Part shown: piece by piece, positions 9,901-17,694 of the stretch
Position numbering within the stretch: position 1 is the first letter of the stretch
How the letters are laid out: each line of letters starts with the position of its first letter
Assembly: GCF_001612685.1 (NCBI RefSeq)
Contig: NZ_BDAY01000052.1
Coordinates: forward strand, 1-64,000
DNA: 64,000 bases
DNA from: Nocardia altamirensis NBRC 108246
GTDB taxonomy: Bacteria > Actinomycetota > Actinomycetes > Mycobacteriales > Mycobacteriaceae
Direction of reading: 5' to 3'
The notes under the pieces: model-generated
The model's database searches: none
What the model saw: only the letters and a program-made list of their open reading frames with translations
What the model was told of the DNA's origin: nothing
Translations under genes and position numbers: made by a program

Positions 9901-9986
9901 AGCACGCACTGCTGCCGTGCATGTCCGATGTCGATCGGCCGACCGTCATGAAACGCCTCGACACCGCCGAGCAGGCGAAACTCCAC
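6945..9986 (-). CDS. AfsR/SARP-type regulator (HTH-BTAD-NB-ARC-TPR)
   Basis: 1013 aa, the full large-SARP layout. Residues 1-95 are an OmpR-like winged helix (MEFRLLGGVEA, RNTLHTYITRLRR). About 97-245 is the bacterial transcriptional activation domain (LADELGADPGPALQRLHQQIL). The NB-ARC ATPase begins near 265 (LFAGRVRERAVL; Walker A GGIGGIGKT; Walker B MLVVLDNA). Many ~40-residue TPRs fill the C-terminal third (HTLVVLGLLHW, GLTCASLGRF). SARPs bind direct repeats near target promoters and often activate secondary metabolism. It is divergent from the TetR gene at 10189, with AGTACTAC repeats between them. Confidence 0.93.
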   Translation of the reverse strand: MEFRLLGGVEAFHDGRPIDIGHARQQCVLAVLLIEVDTVVTVDQLVDRVWGVHVSPRARNTLHTYITRLRRCLAVADGEVKIVRRAGTYRLAVAPLAVDLHRFRHLITQAGGSDDRQAMALYEQALGLWRGEPFSSLDTPWINSVGAALAAERLSAELQHTDVQLRCGKHANLVAGLTTRAAERPLDERLSGQLMLALYRNGRQADALRHYQQIRRQLADELGADPGPALQRLHQQILTADPALTIPGAVAVSSALPVPRQLPAMPQLFAGRVRERAVLTEFITAHANAGGTVVISAIGGIGGIGKTWLALYWAHQNAHRYPDGQLFVNLRGFDPAGPPVDPAVAVRGFLEALGVAPAAVPQDFDSRTALYRSLIADKRMLVVLDNAIDSAQVAPLLPGNPATAVVITSRNAMPALIAGHSARSLSLSTLADDEARHLLIGHLGAERVAAEPSAVTELVDHCAGLPLALGIIAARAASHPALSLATLAAEIRDSATRLDAMDTGELSVSLRAVFSWSYHTLPPDAARAFGLLGLAPGSDISQEAVADLTALTTQQTRTLLRELETACLIQQSEPGRYRMHDLLRLYATEQADTDIPAEARHAALGRLIDFALHTAYAAAKRLDPNQPPMQLAKPADCHPYSMESEAAALAWLDTERANLLAVAAYAADNGWPTHTGQLSPVLWRYLDVRGHYDSALDLHTRALAADRVTGNRALASHTLVVLGLLHWRSGLYERALGFYEEGLASCRAVGIRMLEGYALYGSGLTCASLGRFTQARNHYQDALALAGELGVGELEADARHGLAMIYRRLGRYEEGLAELDRAVPLARGARVRDLQGRTIHGIGQIYERMGRFEEALTHLDEALAIGRGGSRPLECYALCTLGATYQGMGDHAKASTHLNEAFDIARETGSLHLQTNALTGLGHLALATADPDQARTHYETALTLAGRTGERDQLAHAHNGIATAAEQLADQASARHHWQQALEIYAELGVPEADEVRRRMHGLDCGTAAIIPT

Positions 9987-10016
9987 CGCGCCCTTTCCCT
10001 GCTACCAACGCCATCG

Positions 10017-10079
10017 GCTCGGCAGTACTACCGGAGGAGTACTACCCGACCCGCGGAAGCCCTCCCGGAGAAGTACTAC
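10017..10079. repeat. Three AGTACTAC repeats in a divergent promoter region
   Basis: AGTACTAC occurs at 10024-10031, 10038-10045 and 10072-10079. The last two are part of 15-mers differing by one base: CCGGAGGAGTACTAC (10031-10045) and CCGGAGAAGTACTAC (10065-10079), 34 bp apart. The core AGTACT is itself a palindrome. The position between a SARP gene and a TetR gene fits an operator for either; SARPs classically use direct repeats. Confidence 0.55.
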
Positions 10080-10188
10080 TTGACCAGGCGATTCAAGAAT
10101 GATTTCAGAAATATTTCTCTTGACTCTAGCAAGGTAGCTACGGCCCCGTACCCGTCCGTCCCGCCCCGACCATCCCTCGAAAGCGACC

Positions 10189-10827
10189 GTGTCCGCACCC
10201 CGCAAAGAACCCCGCCAAAAACGCTCGCAGTTCACGTTCGACACCATCCTGGATGCGGCCGCGCGACTGTTCGAAGAAGATGGCTACAAGACAACGACGA
10301 CCAACAAGATCGCCGAGCTGGCCGGCGTGTCCATCGGCACGCTCTACCACTACCTCCCGAACAAGGATGCACTGCTGTATGCGCTTGCGCGACGGCACTA
10401 CCAGCGCAGCAGCGAGTGGCTGCGGTCCCGATTCGCGACCTTCACCGCGGACGATCCGTCGCTGGCGGACACCGTGCGCCAGCTGGTCACCGAAATGGCC
10501 CATCGGCACAACCAAGAGCCACACCTGAACCGGCTGCTCCATCTGCAGGCTCAGCGCAATCTCGCGGGGGCGCAGGAATCGCGCACGCTCGAAGCGGAGT
10601 TCACCGCGGCACTCGAGTCACAGTTGCGCAGGATGAACATCGGCGGTCCCGACCCCTATGTGACCGCCATGCTCGTAGTCCAAGGGATCGACGCGCAAAT
10701 GCACGGCGGGGTCATCGATCTCCCCCCTGGCCGCACCATCGAGGACGTCATCGACATCGTCAGCACCATGTGGATCGGCGCACTTGTGGCCACCGGCCCA
10801 CCGACCGACCCGGCGATCGCGCCATGA
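10189..10827 (+). CDS. TetR/AcrR-family regulator
   Basis: 212 aa from a GTG at 10189 (GTG TCC GCA). The N-terminal helix-turn-helix is typical (ILDAAARLFEEDGYKTTTTN, IAELAGVSIGTLYHYLPNKD) and the C-terminal ligand/dimer domain is unspecific. The TTGACT at 10120-10125 is a possible -35 element, but no clear -10 follows. The SDR gene begins 63 bp after its stop on the same strand, so the two are probably co-transcribed and the SDR is a likely target. Confidence 0.88.
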   Translation: MSAPRKEPRQKRSQFTFDTILDAAARLFEEDGYKTTTTNKIAELAGVSIGTLYHYLPNKDALLYALARRHYQRSSEWLRSRFATFTADDPSLADTVRQLVTEMAHRHNQEPHLNRLLHLQAQRNLAGAQESRTLEAEFTAALESQLRRMNIGGPDPYVTAMLVVQGIDAQMHGGVIDLPPGRTIEDVIDIVSTMWIGALVATGPPTDPAIAP

Positions 10828-10890
10828 CCATCGCGCCCGTGCCAGCGGGATGTGAGCGCGCTGCAAGCGTGCTGCGCCAGAGTCAGAGGC

Positions 10891-11826
10891 ATGACATCGT
10901 ATGCAGGCCCCTCGGGCGCGGGGATGACGGTTCTCGTCACCGGATCCAGCGCGGGTATCGGGTATTTCGTCGCTGAGCAGCTCGCGGCCAGCGGCGCCGA
11001 GGTGGTGCTCGGCTGCAGGGACACCACCAAAGCCGAACTCGCCGCGAACACGATCGCGGCGCAGGTTCGGGGTGCGCGAGTGCGCTGGGTGCGACTCGAT
11101 CTCGCGGATCCGGCTTCGCTGCCGGTGGCGGCGCGCGACCTCGAGGTGGATCGCCTCGACGCGGTCGTCCTCAATGCCGGGGTCCTGCTGGACGGCGCCG
11201 ATCGCCGCGTCAACCCGCACGGCCACGAATTGATGTTCGCGACAAACCATCTCGGGCACTTCGCACTCGTCCATCACCTGGCGCCGGTCCTGGCGCGGAC
11301 CGCGCACAGCCGCGTGGTCACCGTGGGCAGCTTCGCCGCACGCACGGAACGACTGGATATGGACGATCTCCAGTCCGAGCACGACTACCAGTCCAAACGG
11401 ACCTACGGACGCTCGAAACTGGCCCAGATGCTGTTCGGCTTCGAACTCGATCGCCGCCTACGCGCCAGCGGTGCCACGACCTCGAGCGTCGTCGCCCACC
11501 CCGGCGGCGCCTTGGACTCACTGACCCCGTCACGTCCGCCGCTGTTCGTGCGCACACCAGCCCAACACCTCCGCGGACTACCCGCAGGCCTGCTGCTGCA
11601 CGGCAAGCATGCCGCCGCGCACACCATCGTCCACGCCACCCTCGACCCCGACGTCACCGGCGGAGAACTATGGGGCCCCGCAGTTTTCGGCATGCGCGGG
11701 CGTCCGCATCGGGAGTCACCGAAAGCGCACATGACCGACCCCGACATCGCGGCCAAACTTTGGGAAGCCAGTGCAACACTCACCGGCGTCGACCCGTTCC
11801 GGCAAATCCCTTCTCCCACAGCCTGA
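10891..11826 (+). CDS. Short-chain dehydrogenase/reductase
   Basis: 311 aa using the ATG at 10891, which has AGAGG just upstream; an ATG at 10852 would add 13 unconserved residues. The Rossmann motif is TGSSAGIG (17-24), followed by NAG (95-97), Ser147 and the catalytic pair Tyr172/Lys176 (YGRSK). The sequence resembles the retinol dehydrogenase/WW-oxidoreductase-like SDR branch, NADP-dependent oxidoreductases of lipophilic alcohols or ketones. Substrate unknown. Confidence 0.88.
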   Translation: MTSYAGPSGAGMTVLVTGSSAGIGYFVAEQLAASGAEVVLGCRDTTKAELAANTIAAQVRGARVRWVRLDLADPASLPVAARDLEVDRLDAVVLNAGVLLDGADRRVNPHGHELMFATNHLGHFALVHHLAPVLARTAHSRVVTVGSFAARTERLDMDDLQSEHDYQSKRTYGRSKLAQMLFGFELDRRLRASGATTSSVVAHPGGALDSLTPSRPPLFVRTPAQHLRGLPAGLLLHGKHAAAHTIVHATLDPDVTGGELWGPAVFGMRGRPHRESPKAHMTDPDIAAKLWEASATLTGVDPFRQIPSPTA

Positions 11827-11859
11827 TTCCATCTCGCCGACTTCGAAGCGGAGCCATGG

Positions 11860-12303
11860 TCACTGTGCGAGCGCGAAGTAGCAGACGAACCGTAGGCGAT
11901 TTTTGATCAGGTAATGGGTGGTGGCGAGATAGAGCCCGGCATCGACGCGGACCAGTTCGTCGTGGAACCGGCGTATGTAGAACGGGTTGGCGGGGAGGTT
12001 GTGGTCGAGCAGGAGCACAGCACGGCCGGTGAACGCGGACTGGCCGATGCGGGTGGTGAAGTGGTAGCGGCGCAGTTCCAGCGGTCCGAGCCCGATCCGG
12101 TTGAGCCCGGCGGTCTTTCCCTGCGACGTGGTGACGGATTTGCCGCGCCAGAGCGCCAGGGCGCCTATCACCGGTGGGGTCAACACGGTCCCGTCCAAGA
12201 CACCGTCGAGTTCGCCGGGTTCCGGCGCCGTCCCGGTGGCGTGCAGCCGGGACAACTCTTGGCCGCGTAGGGAATTCAGACGCGCCTGTGCCGCCGCACT
12301 CAT
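11860..12303 (-). CDS. Conserved hypothetical protein coupled to alcohol dehydrogenase
   Basis: 147 aa (MSAAAQARLNSLRG...). The ATG at 12303 overlaps the stop of the upstream alcohol dehydrogenase in an ATGA, so the two are translationally coupled. The protein has no membrane span. Its C-terminal half is basic and aromatic (NPFYIRRFHDELVRVD, YLIKNRLRFVCYFAL). No domain recognised. The coupling suggests a role in the same oxidation or as a partner protein. Confidence 0.65.
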   Translation of the reverse strand: MSAAAQARLNSLRGQELSRLHATGTAPEPGELDGVLDGTVLTPPVIGALALWRGKSVTTSQGKTAGLNRIGLGPLELRRYHFTTRIGQSAFTGRAVLLLDHNLPANPFYIRRFHDELVRVDAGLYLATTHYLIKNRLRFVCYFALAQ

Positions 12304-13343
12304 GCTGGCACCTGGGAACCGCTCGGCGTGAGAGTGGGGCGGCTGATGACGAGCTTGGAGCGATGTGCGGCGACGGCGTCGGCGGCGTCGTCCCAGGAGG
12401 CGGTCTCGCCGGTGACCAGTTCGGGGCGCAGGCGGCCGGTGCGAACGAGCTCGAGCGCGGGCTCCATGGCGGTGCGCGCGTGTGCTCGGCCGGTGTGGAA
12501 ACGTATTCCGCTCATGTACATCTCGAGCAGCGGCAGCGAGGTGGTCTCGGTGAAGTAGATGCCGATGCTGGTGCACACACCCTCCGCCTCGGTCGACCGC
12601 AGCGCGCACTGCAGACCCGCGACATCGCTGCTGGCGTCAACGGTGATCGGGTACGTACCTGCCTTGCGCGGGAACTGCTTGTCGAGCAGGTTCGCGCCGA
12701 GCGCTTCGGCTTTGCCGCGCAAGAAGGAGTTGCCGCCGACGATATCGACCCGTTCCGCGCCGAGTGCGAGCGCGATCGCCGTGGCGTACAACGCGATCGA
12801 GGCGCTCGACGCCGCGATCAGTACCGGCGCGCCCGGCTGTTCCGCCAACGCCGGTCCGACGGTGCGCCAGGCATCGGCGATGTTGTCCGACAGGCTGGCC
12901 ACCGACTCCGCAGAAATGCCCGCGGGGATGGGCACGAGCATGGCGTCGGCGAAGGGCACGCGGACCACGTCGCTGAGAAACCCGCCCTGGTTGTTGCCCG
13001 GCAACCCGTACATCGCCATCGGTCCGGTGGTTTCACAGTTGCCGGTGTGACCTCGTAGGCACGTGCCGCACTGCCCACACGACACCTGGAACGGGACACT
13101 CACCAGATCACCTGGCCGGACGCTCGTGACCGCATCCCCGATGTCGACGACTTCCGCGACACATTCGTGCCCGAACGGCAGCGGCCGGTCGACAGCCATC
13201 ACGCCGAGCACGATCAGCCGATCCAGATCACAGGTGGCCACCGCCACCGGTCGCACGATCGCCTCGTGATCACTGCCCAGTACTGGAGTGGGCGCCTCCC
13301 GCCACTCGAACCGCTGCTCAGGCAAGAACGTCAGCTGCTGCAT
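12300..13343 (-). CDS. Zinc-dependent alcohol dehydrogenase-like protein
   Basis: 347 aa from the ATG at 13343 (MQQLTFLPEQ); an ATG 24 bp upstream is possible. A medium-chain dehydrogenase: catalytic zinc region GHECVAEVVDIGD, structural-zinc cysteines in CGQCGTCLRGHTGNC, then the cofactor domain. The usual GxGxxG fingerprint is replaced by AASSASIALYA, so cofactor binding may be atypical. It is read away from the TetR gene at 13470, and the twin palindromes lie directly upstream of its start, so repression by that TetR is likely. Confidence 0.85.
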   Translation of the reverse strand: MQQLTFLPEQRFEWREAPTPVLGSDHEAIVRPVAVATCDLDRLIVLGVMAVDRPLPFGHECVAEVVDIGDAVTSVRPGDLVSVPFQVSCGQCGTCLRGHTGNCETTGPMAMYGLPGNNQGGFLSDVVRVPFADAMLVPIPAGISAESVASLSDNIADAWRTVGPALAEQPGAPVLIAASSASIALYATAIALALGAERVDIVGGNSFLRGKAEALGANLLDKQFPRKAGTYPITVDASSDVAGLQCALRSTEAEGVCTSIGIYFTETTSLPLLEMYMSGIRFHTGRAHARTAMEPALELVRTGRLRPELVTGETASWDDAADAVAAHRSKLVISRPTLTPSGSQVPA

Positions 13344-13390
13344 CGCGCACCTCCACAAGTTCGACACCGTCTCGAGCTCGCAAAACGGCC

Positions 13391-13445
13391 CTAAGTCGAT
13401 CGACTTAGCAATCAGGTGGAGTATGTTCTAAGTCGATCGACTTAG
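13391..13445. promoter_or_regulatory. Twin 18-bp palindromic operators
   Basis: CTAAGTCGATCGACTTAG, a perfect 18-bp palindrome, occurs identically at 13391-13408 and 13428-13445, 37 bp apart. Both sit in the 126-bp gap between the divergent alcohol dehydrogenase (start 13343) and TetR gene (start 13470). Position and symmetry make this the probable operator of the TetR protein encoded at 13470, regulating itself and the dehydrogenase operon. Confidence 0.85.
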
Positions 13446-13469
13446 TCAAGAGGCGCGGAGAGGACTCAC

Positions 13470-14033
13470 ATGAGGCGCGACACCCGCAACCAGATGATCC
13501 GGCAGGCCGCGTTCCTGTTCCGTGGTCGAGGTTACGGCGCGACCGGGATCCGGGAGATCGCACAGCAGGCAGGCGCGCACCGCGGCGTGATGTATCACCA
13601 CTTCCCGCGCGGCAAAACCGAAGTGGCAGAAGAGGTTCTGGCCGCGACAGACGCCGCCGTCGGCAGCTACATCGAGTCATGGTGCGCCAACCAGGAACCG
13701 ATCCCGGCGATGCGCGCGATCATCGCAGGAGCCAAGATGATGATGGCGATGGGCGAGCATCCACCCGGCAGTCCCGTCGCCGCCGTCGCCCTCGGCGCAG
13801 GCCCCGATGACCAGGGCCTGCGCGATACCGCCGACGCCATCTACGGCCGCTGGCAACGAGCCTTCCGAAACTGCCTGCACCGCAACGGAACCCCCGACGC
13901 CGACGCCGCCAACCTGGCCACCCTGCTCATCGCAGGCATCGAAGGCGCACTCGTCCTGTGCCGCGCCGAAGGCAACAACACTCCCCTCGACCGCCTAGCC
14001 GCCGCCCTCGAGATCACCCTCCGAACCCACTGA
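13470..14033 (+). CDS. TetR-family regulator (LmrA/YxaF-like)
   Basis: 187 aa. The N-terminal helix-turn-helix is clear (MIRQAAFLFRGRGYGATGIR, EIAQQAGAHRGVMYHHFPRGKT), and the HFPxGK signature with a C-terminal GIEGALVLCRAEG helix is typical of the LmrA/YxaF branch. These are repressors released by small hydrophobic ligands. It is divergent from the dehydrogenase operon, with two perfect palindromes between; it is probably autoregulated. A ribosome site (GGAGAGGA) precedes the ATG. Confidence 0.9.
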   Translation: MRRDTRNQMIRQAAFLFRGRGYGATGIREIAQQAGAHRGVMYHHFPRGKTEVAEEVLAATDAAVGSYIESWCANQEPIPAMRAIIAGAKMMMAMGEHPPGSPVAAVALGAGPDDQGLRDTADAIYGRWQRAFRNCLHRNGTPDADAANLATLLIAGIEGALVLCRAEGNNTPLDRLAAALEITLRTH

Positions 14034-14329
14034 CGACGCCGGACGTCACCATTCCGCCGCCGCGTCCGCAAACGCGGCGATGATTTCCGCCGCTCATCGA
14101 CCATTGGCTGGGCGATAGCTCGTGCGCCCGATGCGGCTCGCCAACTATGCCCTCTGGCATATTGCCTACCTGAGCAATTATCTGTTACCGTGCGTCACGG
14201 AAACATTTCGTCGCAGGTGGAGGGCCGAATCGGCTCCCGTCGACGTGCTGGTGAACGAGACCCGCACAGGTGTGCCGCGCACGATGCGGACGTGAAGAGC
14301 TAGAGCTCGAACAGATGGCGGAGAAGGTC

Positions 14330-14743
14330 ATGAAGGGTGTCTGGGTGTACGGCGTGGTATTCCTGGTTCTGGGTTTGACGGCAATATTCATTGCTCGGTT
14401 GCGACTGAGCGAGATCCCCGACTTGGCGATCGGGCATTCGGCCCCGCCGCCGGTGCTGGGGCAGCTGAACGAAAAGGTCGTCGACTACGAACTCGACGGC
14501 CCCAACGGAACGCCGGTGCTGCTGTCCTATCTGAACGAGCAAGGTGCTGTTCAGGACATTTCGACCATCCTCCCGTGGCGGGCCTCGGTGCGTACCCGCA
14601 AACTGACGTTGGCGACCGGCGTGGTCGCACAGTCCAACGGCGACCAGGTCTCCTGCCGGATCGTTGTCAACGGGCAAACCCGTGATTCACGGTCGGCGAG
14701 TGGACCATTCGCCGCGGTGAACTGCTCGGTGCCGGTGTCATGA
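14330..14743 (+). CDS. MmpS-family accessory protein
   Basis: 137 aa from the ATG at 14330, preceded by GGAGAAGG; an ATG at 14315 is an alternative. One N-terminal membrane anchor (VWVYGVVFLVLGLTAIFIA) is followed by an extracytoplasmic beta-rich domain ending in paired cysteines (QVSCRIVVNGQ, AAVNCSVPVS), as in mycobacterial MmpS proteins. MmpS works with the MmpL transporter encoded next, whose ATG overlaps this stop (ATGA). Probable role: export of a lipid or siderophore-like molecule. Confidence 0.88.
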   Translation: MKGVWVYGVVFLVLGLTAIFIARLRLSEIPDLAIGHSAPPPVLGQLNEKVVDYELDGPNGTPVLLSYLNEQGAVQDISTILPWRASVRTRKLTLATGVVAQSNGDQVSCRIVVNGQTRDSRSASGPFAAVNCSVPVS

Positions 14744-17634
14744 ACCGCAGACCACTGTTCGCGCGCCTGCTGTACACGTTCTCGATACCGATCATCGCCG
14801 TCTGGCTGCTGGTCGCGGGCGGGCTGAATCTCGTTGTCCCCCAACTCGAAACCGTGGTCAAGGGACATGCCAAGTCGTTCCTCCCCGACGAGGCCTCTTC
14901 GGTGCAGGCAATCGTCAAGATGGGCGACTCGTTCGGCGGCGCGGGGACGAACAACTTCGTCTACGTCCTCCTCGAAGGCGACACCCCGCTCGGCGGCGAC
15001 GCGCATCGCTACTACACGGCGCTGCTCGACCGGTTGACCAAGGACAAGACGCACGTCAACTCCGCGATGGACCTGTGGTCCAACCCGGACTTCTCCCCCG
15101 CCAGCGAGAGCGCCGACGGCAAGGCGGCCTACGTGCTGCTGAACCTGGCCGGAAACATGGGCACCGCCCTCGCGATGGAATCCACGCAGGCCGCCAGGGA
15201 CATCATCGCCGATTACCCACCGCCACACGGGATCACCGTCCACCTGACCGGCCCGTCCGCCGTCGTCAACGACGAACTCCTTGCCATCAACGACTCGATG
15301 CTGCTGCTGATCGTCATGTGCGCAGGCCTGGTCGGCGTGGTGCTGCTCTGCGTCTACCGCTCACCGATCACGGTGGCGATGCCGCTGCTGACCGTGGGCA
15401 TGGGCCTGGCAGTGGCTCGACCCGTCGTAGCCTACCTCGGCGAACATCAGGTGATCGGCGTCTCGATCTTCGCGTCCGCGCTGCTCGCGGTGATCGTGCT
15501 CGGCGCAGGCACGAATTACGGCATCTTCCTGCTCGGCAGATATCAAGAGGCCCGGCGCGCCGGTCAGGATCCAGAGACGGCGTATTACACAGCGCTGCAC
15601 GGTGTTCTGCACATCATCATCGCCTCCGGACTGACGGTCGCCGGGGCTACCGCGTGCATGTCCTTCACCAGGCTCGCGATCTTCAGCACGTCCGGCCTGC
15701 CGTGCACGATCGCGGTATCGGTCACCCTCGCAGCGGCATTGACGCTCGGGCCCGCCTTGCTTGCGCTCGGCAGCCGTCTCGGTTTCCTCGAACCGCGCGC
15801 GCAATCGTCACAGCGCAGGTGGCGGCGGATCGCCACCGCCGTGGTCCGCTGGCCGGGACCGGTGCTCGTCGCCAGCATTGCGGTGCTGGTGGTCGCGATC
15901 CTCGTCCTTCCGACGTTCCGGCCGAGCTTCAACGAACGCATTGCCCAGCCGAGCGACTCGCTGGCCAATCAGGGCATCGCGGCAGCCGACCGTCATCTGC
16001 CACCGAACATCCTGTCGCCCAGCATGTTTCTCATCGAATCCGATCACGATCTGCGCAATCCAGCGGACCTGATCGCCTTGGCGAAGGTAACCAATGCCGT
16101 CATGAAGGTGCCAGGAGTCAGTGGGGTGCAAGGGATTACCCGACCGTTGAATGCACCATTGGAACAGGGCTCGCTCACCGCTCAGGCCGGATACATCGGC
16201 AACCGCTTCACGCAGCTGAAGAGCATGCTCACCCCGCGGCTCGACGACCTGACCACCCTCGCTGGACGCATCGACCAGTTGAATCTCACGATCAAAGGTC
16301 TGGAGACGGCGCTCAACACCGGACAACAGGGCTTCGGCCAGGTGAACAGCAGTGCCGCCGCCTTGCAGGCCGATGTTGCCGGGGTGGTCGACAAGCTGAA
16401 CTCGCTACGCGACACCGCAGGTCCCGCACGGCAATTCGTGAGCTCGATCCCGAATTGTCAGGACATCAGCGCCTGCAAAGCCGCGCTCACCGGGTTCTCG
16501 CTGTTCGACGACGCCGACCGCGTCGACGGCTCGGTCGACGGACTCGTGGACGGCCTCCGCAACGCCTCTCAGGCGCTGCCACAGCTCGCCACCCAGGTGG
16601 ACTCGCTCAAAGGCTTTCTCGCACAGGTGAAGGGACTGCTCGCACCATTGCAGGGCACCCTCGATGTCCTGCTCCCCCAGGTCAATGACATGACGCAGTT
16701 CCTGGAGGAGGTCGGCAAGGGATTCAGCGCGGGATCGCCCGACGACTTCTTCTTCCTGCCGAGTCAAGCATTCGACAGTCCGCTGTTCAAAAGCGCTCTG
16801 CCGTTCTTCTTTTCGGCGGACGGCAAGGTGACGCGGATGATCGTCACGCCGCAGATGGAGGGCTTCAGTCGCGAAGCGATGGACCTCAGCGCGCAGATCA
16901 TCCCGACGGCTTTGACGGCGATGAAGGGCACTTCCCTCGCGGGCAGTACTGTGAGCATCGGCGGCCCAGGCGGTACCTTGCTCAACATCGAAGCCTTTGT
17001 CCGCGAAGACTTCATCACCAGTCTGGTTGCCGCGTTCGCGTTCGTGTTCTGTGTGGTCTTGATTCTGCTGCGCAGTCTCGTCGCCGCCATCGCGGTCATC
17101 GGCACCGTCGCGCTGTCGTACCTGTCCGCACTGGGGCTGACCGTGCTCGTCTGGCAGCACATCGTCGGTAACCCGCTGCACTGGTCGGTGGCTCCGGTCT
17201 CGTTCATCTTCTTGGTCGCCGTCGGTGCGGACTACAACATGCTGCTCGTCAGCCGATTCAAGGAAGAGCTCGGCGCAGGCATCAACACCGGGATCATCCG
17301 GTCCATGGTCAACACCGGCGGTGTGGTCACCACGGCGGGCCTCGTCTTCGGCGTGACCATGTTCGCGATGCTGGTGAGCTACGCGCACAACATCGCTCAG
17401 ATCGGCACCACGGTCGGCATCGGGCTCTTCCTCGACACCTTGATCGTCCGTTCGTTCGTCGTCCCCGCCATCGCGGCACTGGCCGGCCGCTGGTTCTGGT
17501 GGCCGATCAACATCTATCGGCTGCCTCGGACACCGAAGGCCGAGCCAGTGCGACCGCCCGTGATCTACGGGCCCCTCTCGGTGCGGCGATACGAGCGGCA
17601 GCCCGCGACTACAGCACTGCGCCAGGAGCCTTGA
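14740..17634 (+). CDS. MmpL-family RND transporter
   Basis: 964 aa with the MmpL layout: one N-terminal span, a periplasmic loop, a bundle of spans (~190-390), a long second periplasmic loop with coiled-coil-like heptads (~480-640), and a C-terminal bundle (~770-930). The second proton-relay Asp-Tyr pair is present (GADYNMLLVSRFKEE, Asp831-Tyr832). The matching N-terminal pair reads GTNYGIFLLGRYQEAR, with Asn259 where MmpL proteins usually have Asp. Proton-driven export of lipid-like cargo is the family role. It is coupled to mmpS and ends in a strong hairpin. Confidence 0.92.
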   Translation: MNRRPLFARLLYTFSIPIIAVWLLVAGGLNLVVPQLETVVKGHAKSFLPDEASSVQAIVKMGDSFGGAGTNNFVYVLLEGDTPLGGDAHRYYTALLDRLTKDKTHVNSAMDLWSNPDFSPASESADGKAAYVLLNLAGNMGTALAMESTQAARDIIADYPPPHGITVHLTGPSAVVNDELLAINDSMLLLIVMCAGLVGVVLLCVYRSPITVAMPLLTVGMGLAVARPVVAYLGEHQVIGVSIFASALLAVIVLGAGTNYGIFLLGRYQEARRAGQDPETAYYTALHGVLHIIIASGLTVAGATACMSFTRLAIFSTSGLPCTIAVSVTLAAALTLGPALLALGSRLGFLEPRAQSSQRRWRRIATAVVRWPGPVLVASIAVLVVAILVLPTFRPSFNERIAQPSDSLANQGIAAADRHLPPNILSPSMFLIESDHDLRNPADLIALAKVTNAVMKVPGVSGVQGITRPLNAPLEQGSLTAQAGYIGNRFTQLKSMLTPRLDDLTTLAGRIDQLNLTIKGLETALNTGQQGFGQVNSSAAALQADVAGVVDKLNSLRDTAGPARQFVSSIPNCQDISACKAALTGFSLFDDADRVDGSVDGLVDGLRNASQALPQLATQVDSLKGFLAQVKGLLAPLQGTLDVLLPQVNDMTQFLEEVGKGFSAGSPDDFFFLPSQAFDSPLFKSALPFFFSADGKVTRMIVTPQMEGFSREAMDLSAQIIPTALTAMKGTSLAGSTVSIGGPGGTLLNIEAFVREDFITSLVAAFAFVFCVVLILLRSLVAAIAVIGTVALSYLSALGLTVLVWQHIVGNPLHWSVAPVSFIFLVAVGADYNMLLVSRFKEELGAGINTGIIRSMVNTGGVVTTAGLVFGVTMFAMLVSYAHNIAQIGTTVGIGLFLDTLIVRSFVVPAIAALAGRWFWWPINIYRLPRTPKAEPVRPPVIYGPLSVRRYERQPATTALRQEP

Positions 17635-17676
17635 GCGAGTGAACTATTCACTCGCCACGTGCGGCTCCTGGCGCAG
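17617..17676. terminator. Nested double hairpin terminator
   Basis: Outer perfect 14-bp stem: CTGCGCCAGGAGCC (17617-17630) with GGCTCCTGGCGCAG (17663-17676). Inner perfect 9-bp stem: GCGAGTGAA (17635-17643) with TTCACTCGC (17647-17655) and a 3-nt loop. It lies between the convergent mmpL and membrane-protein genes; the outer arm is inside the last codons of mmpL. Confidence 0.8.
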
Positions 17677-17694
17677 CGGATGCAGACGTTCGAT

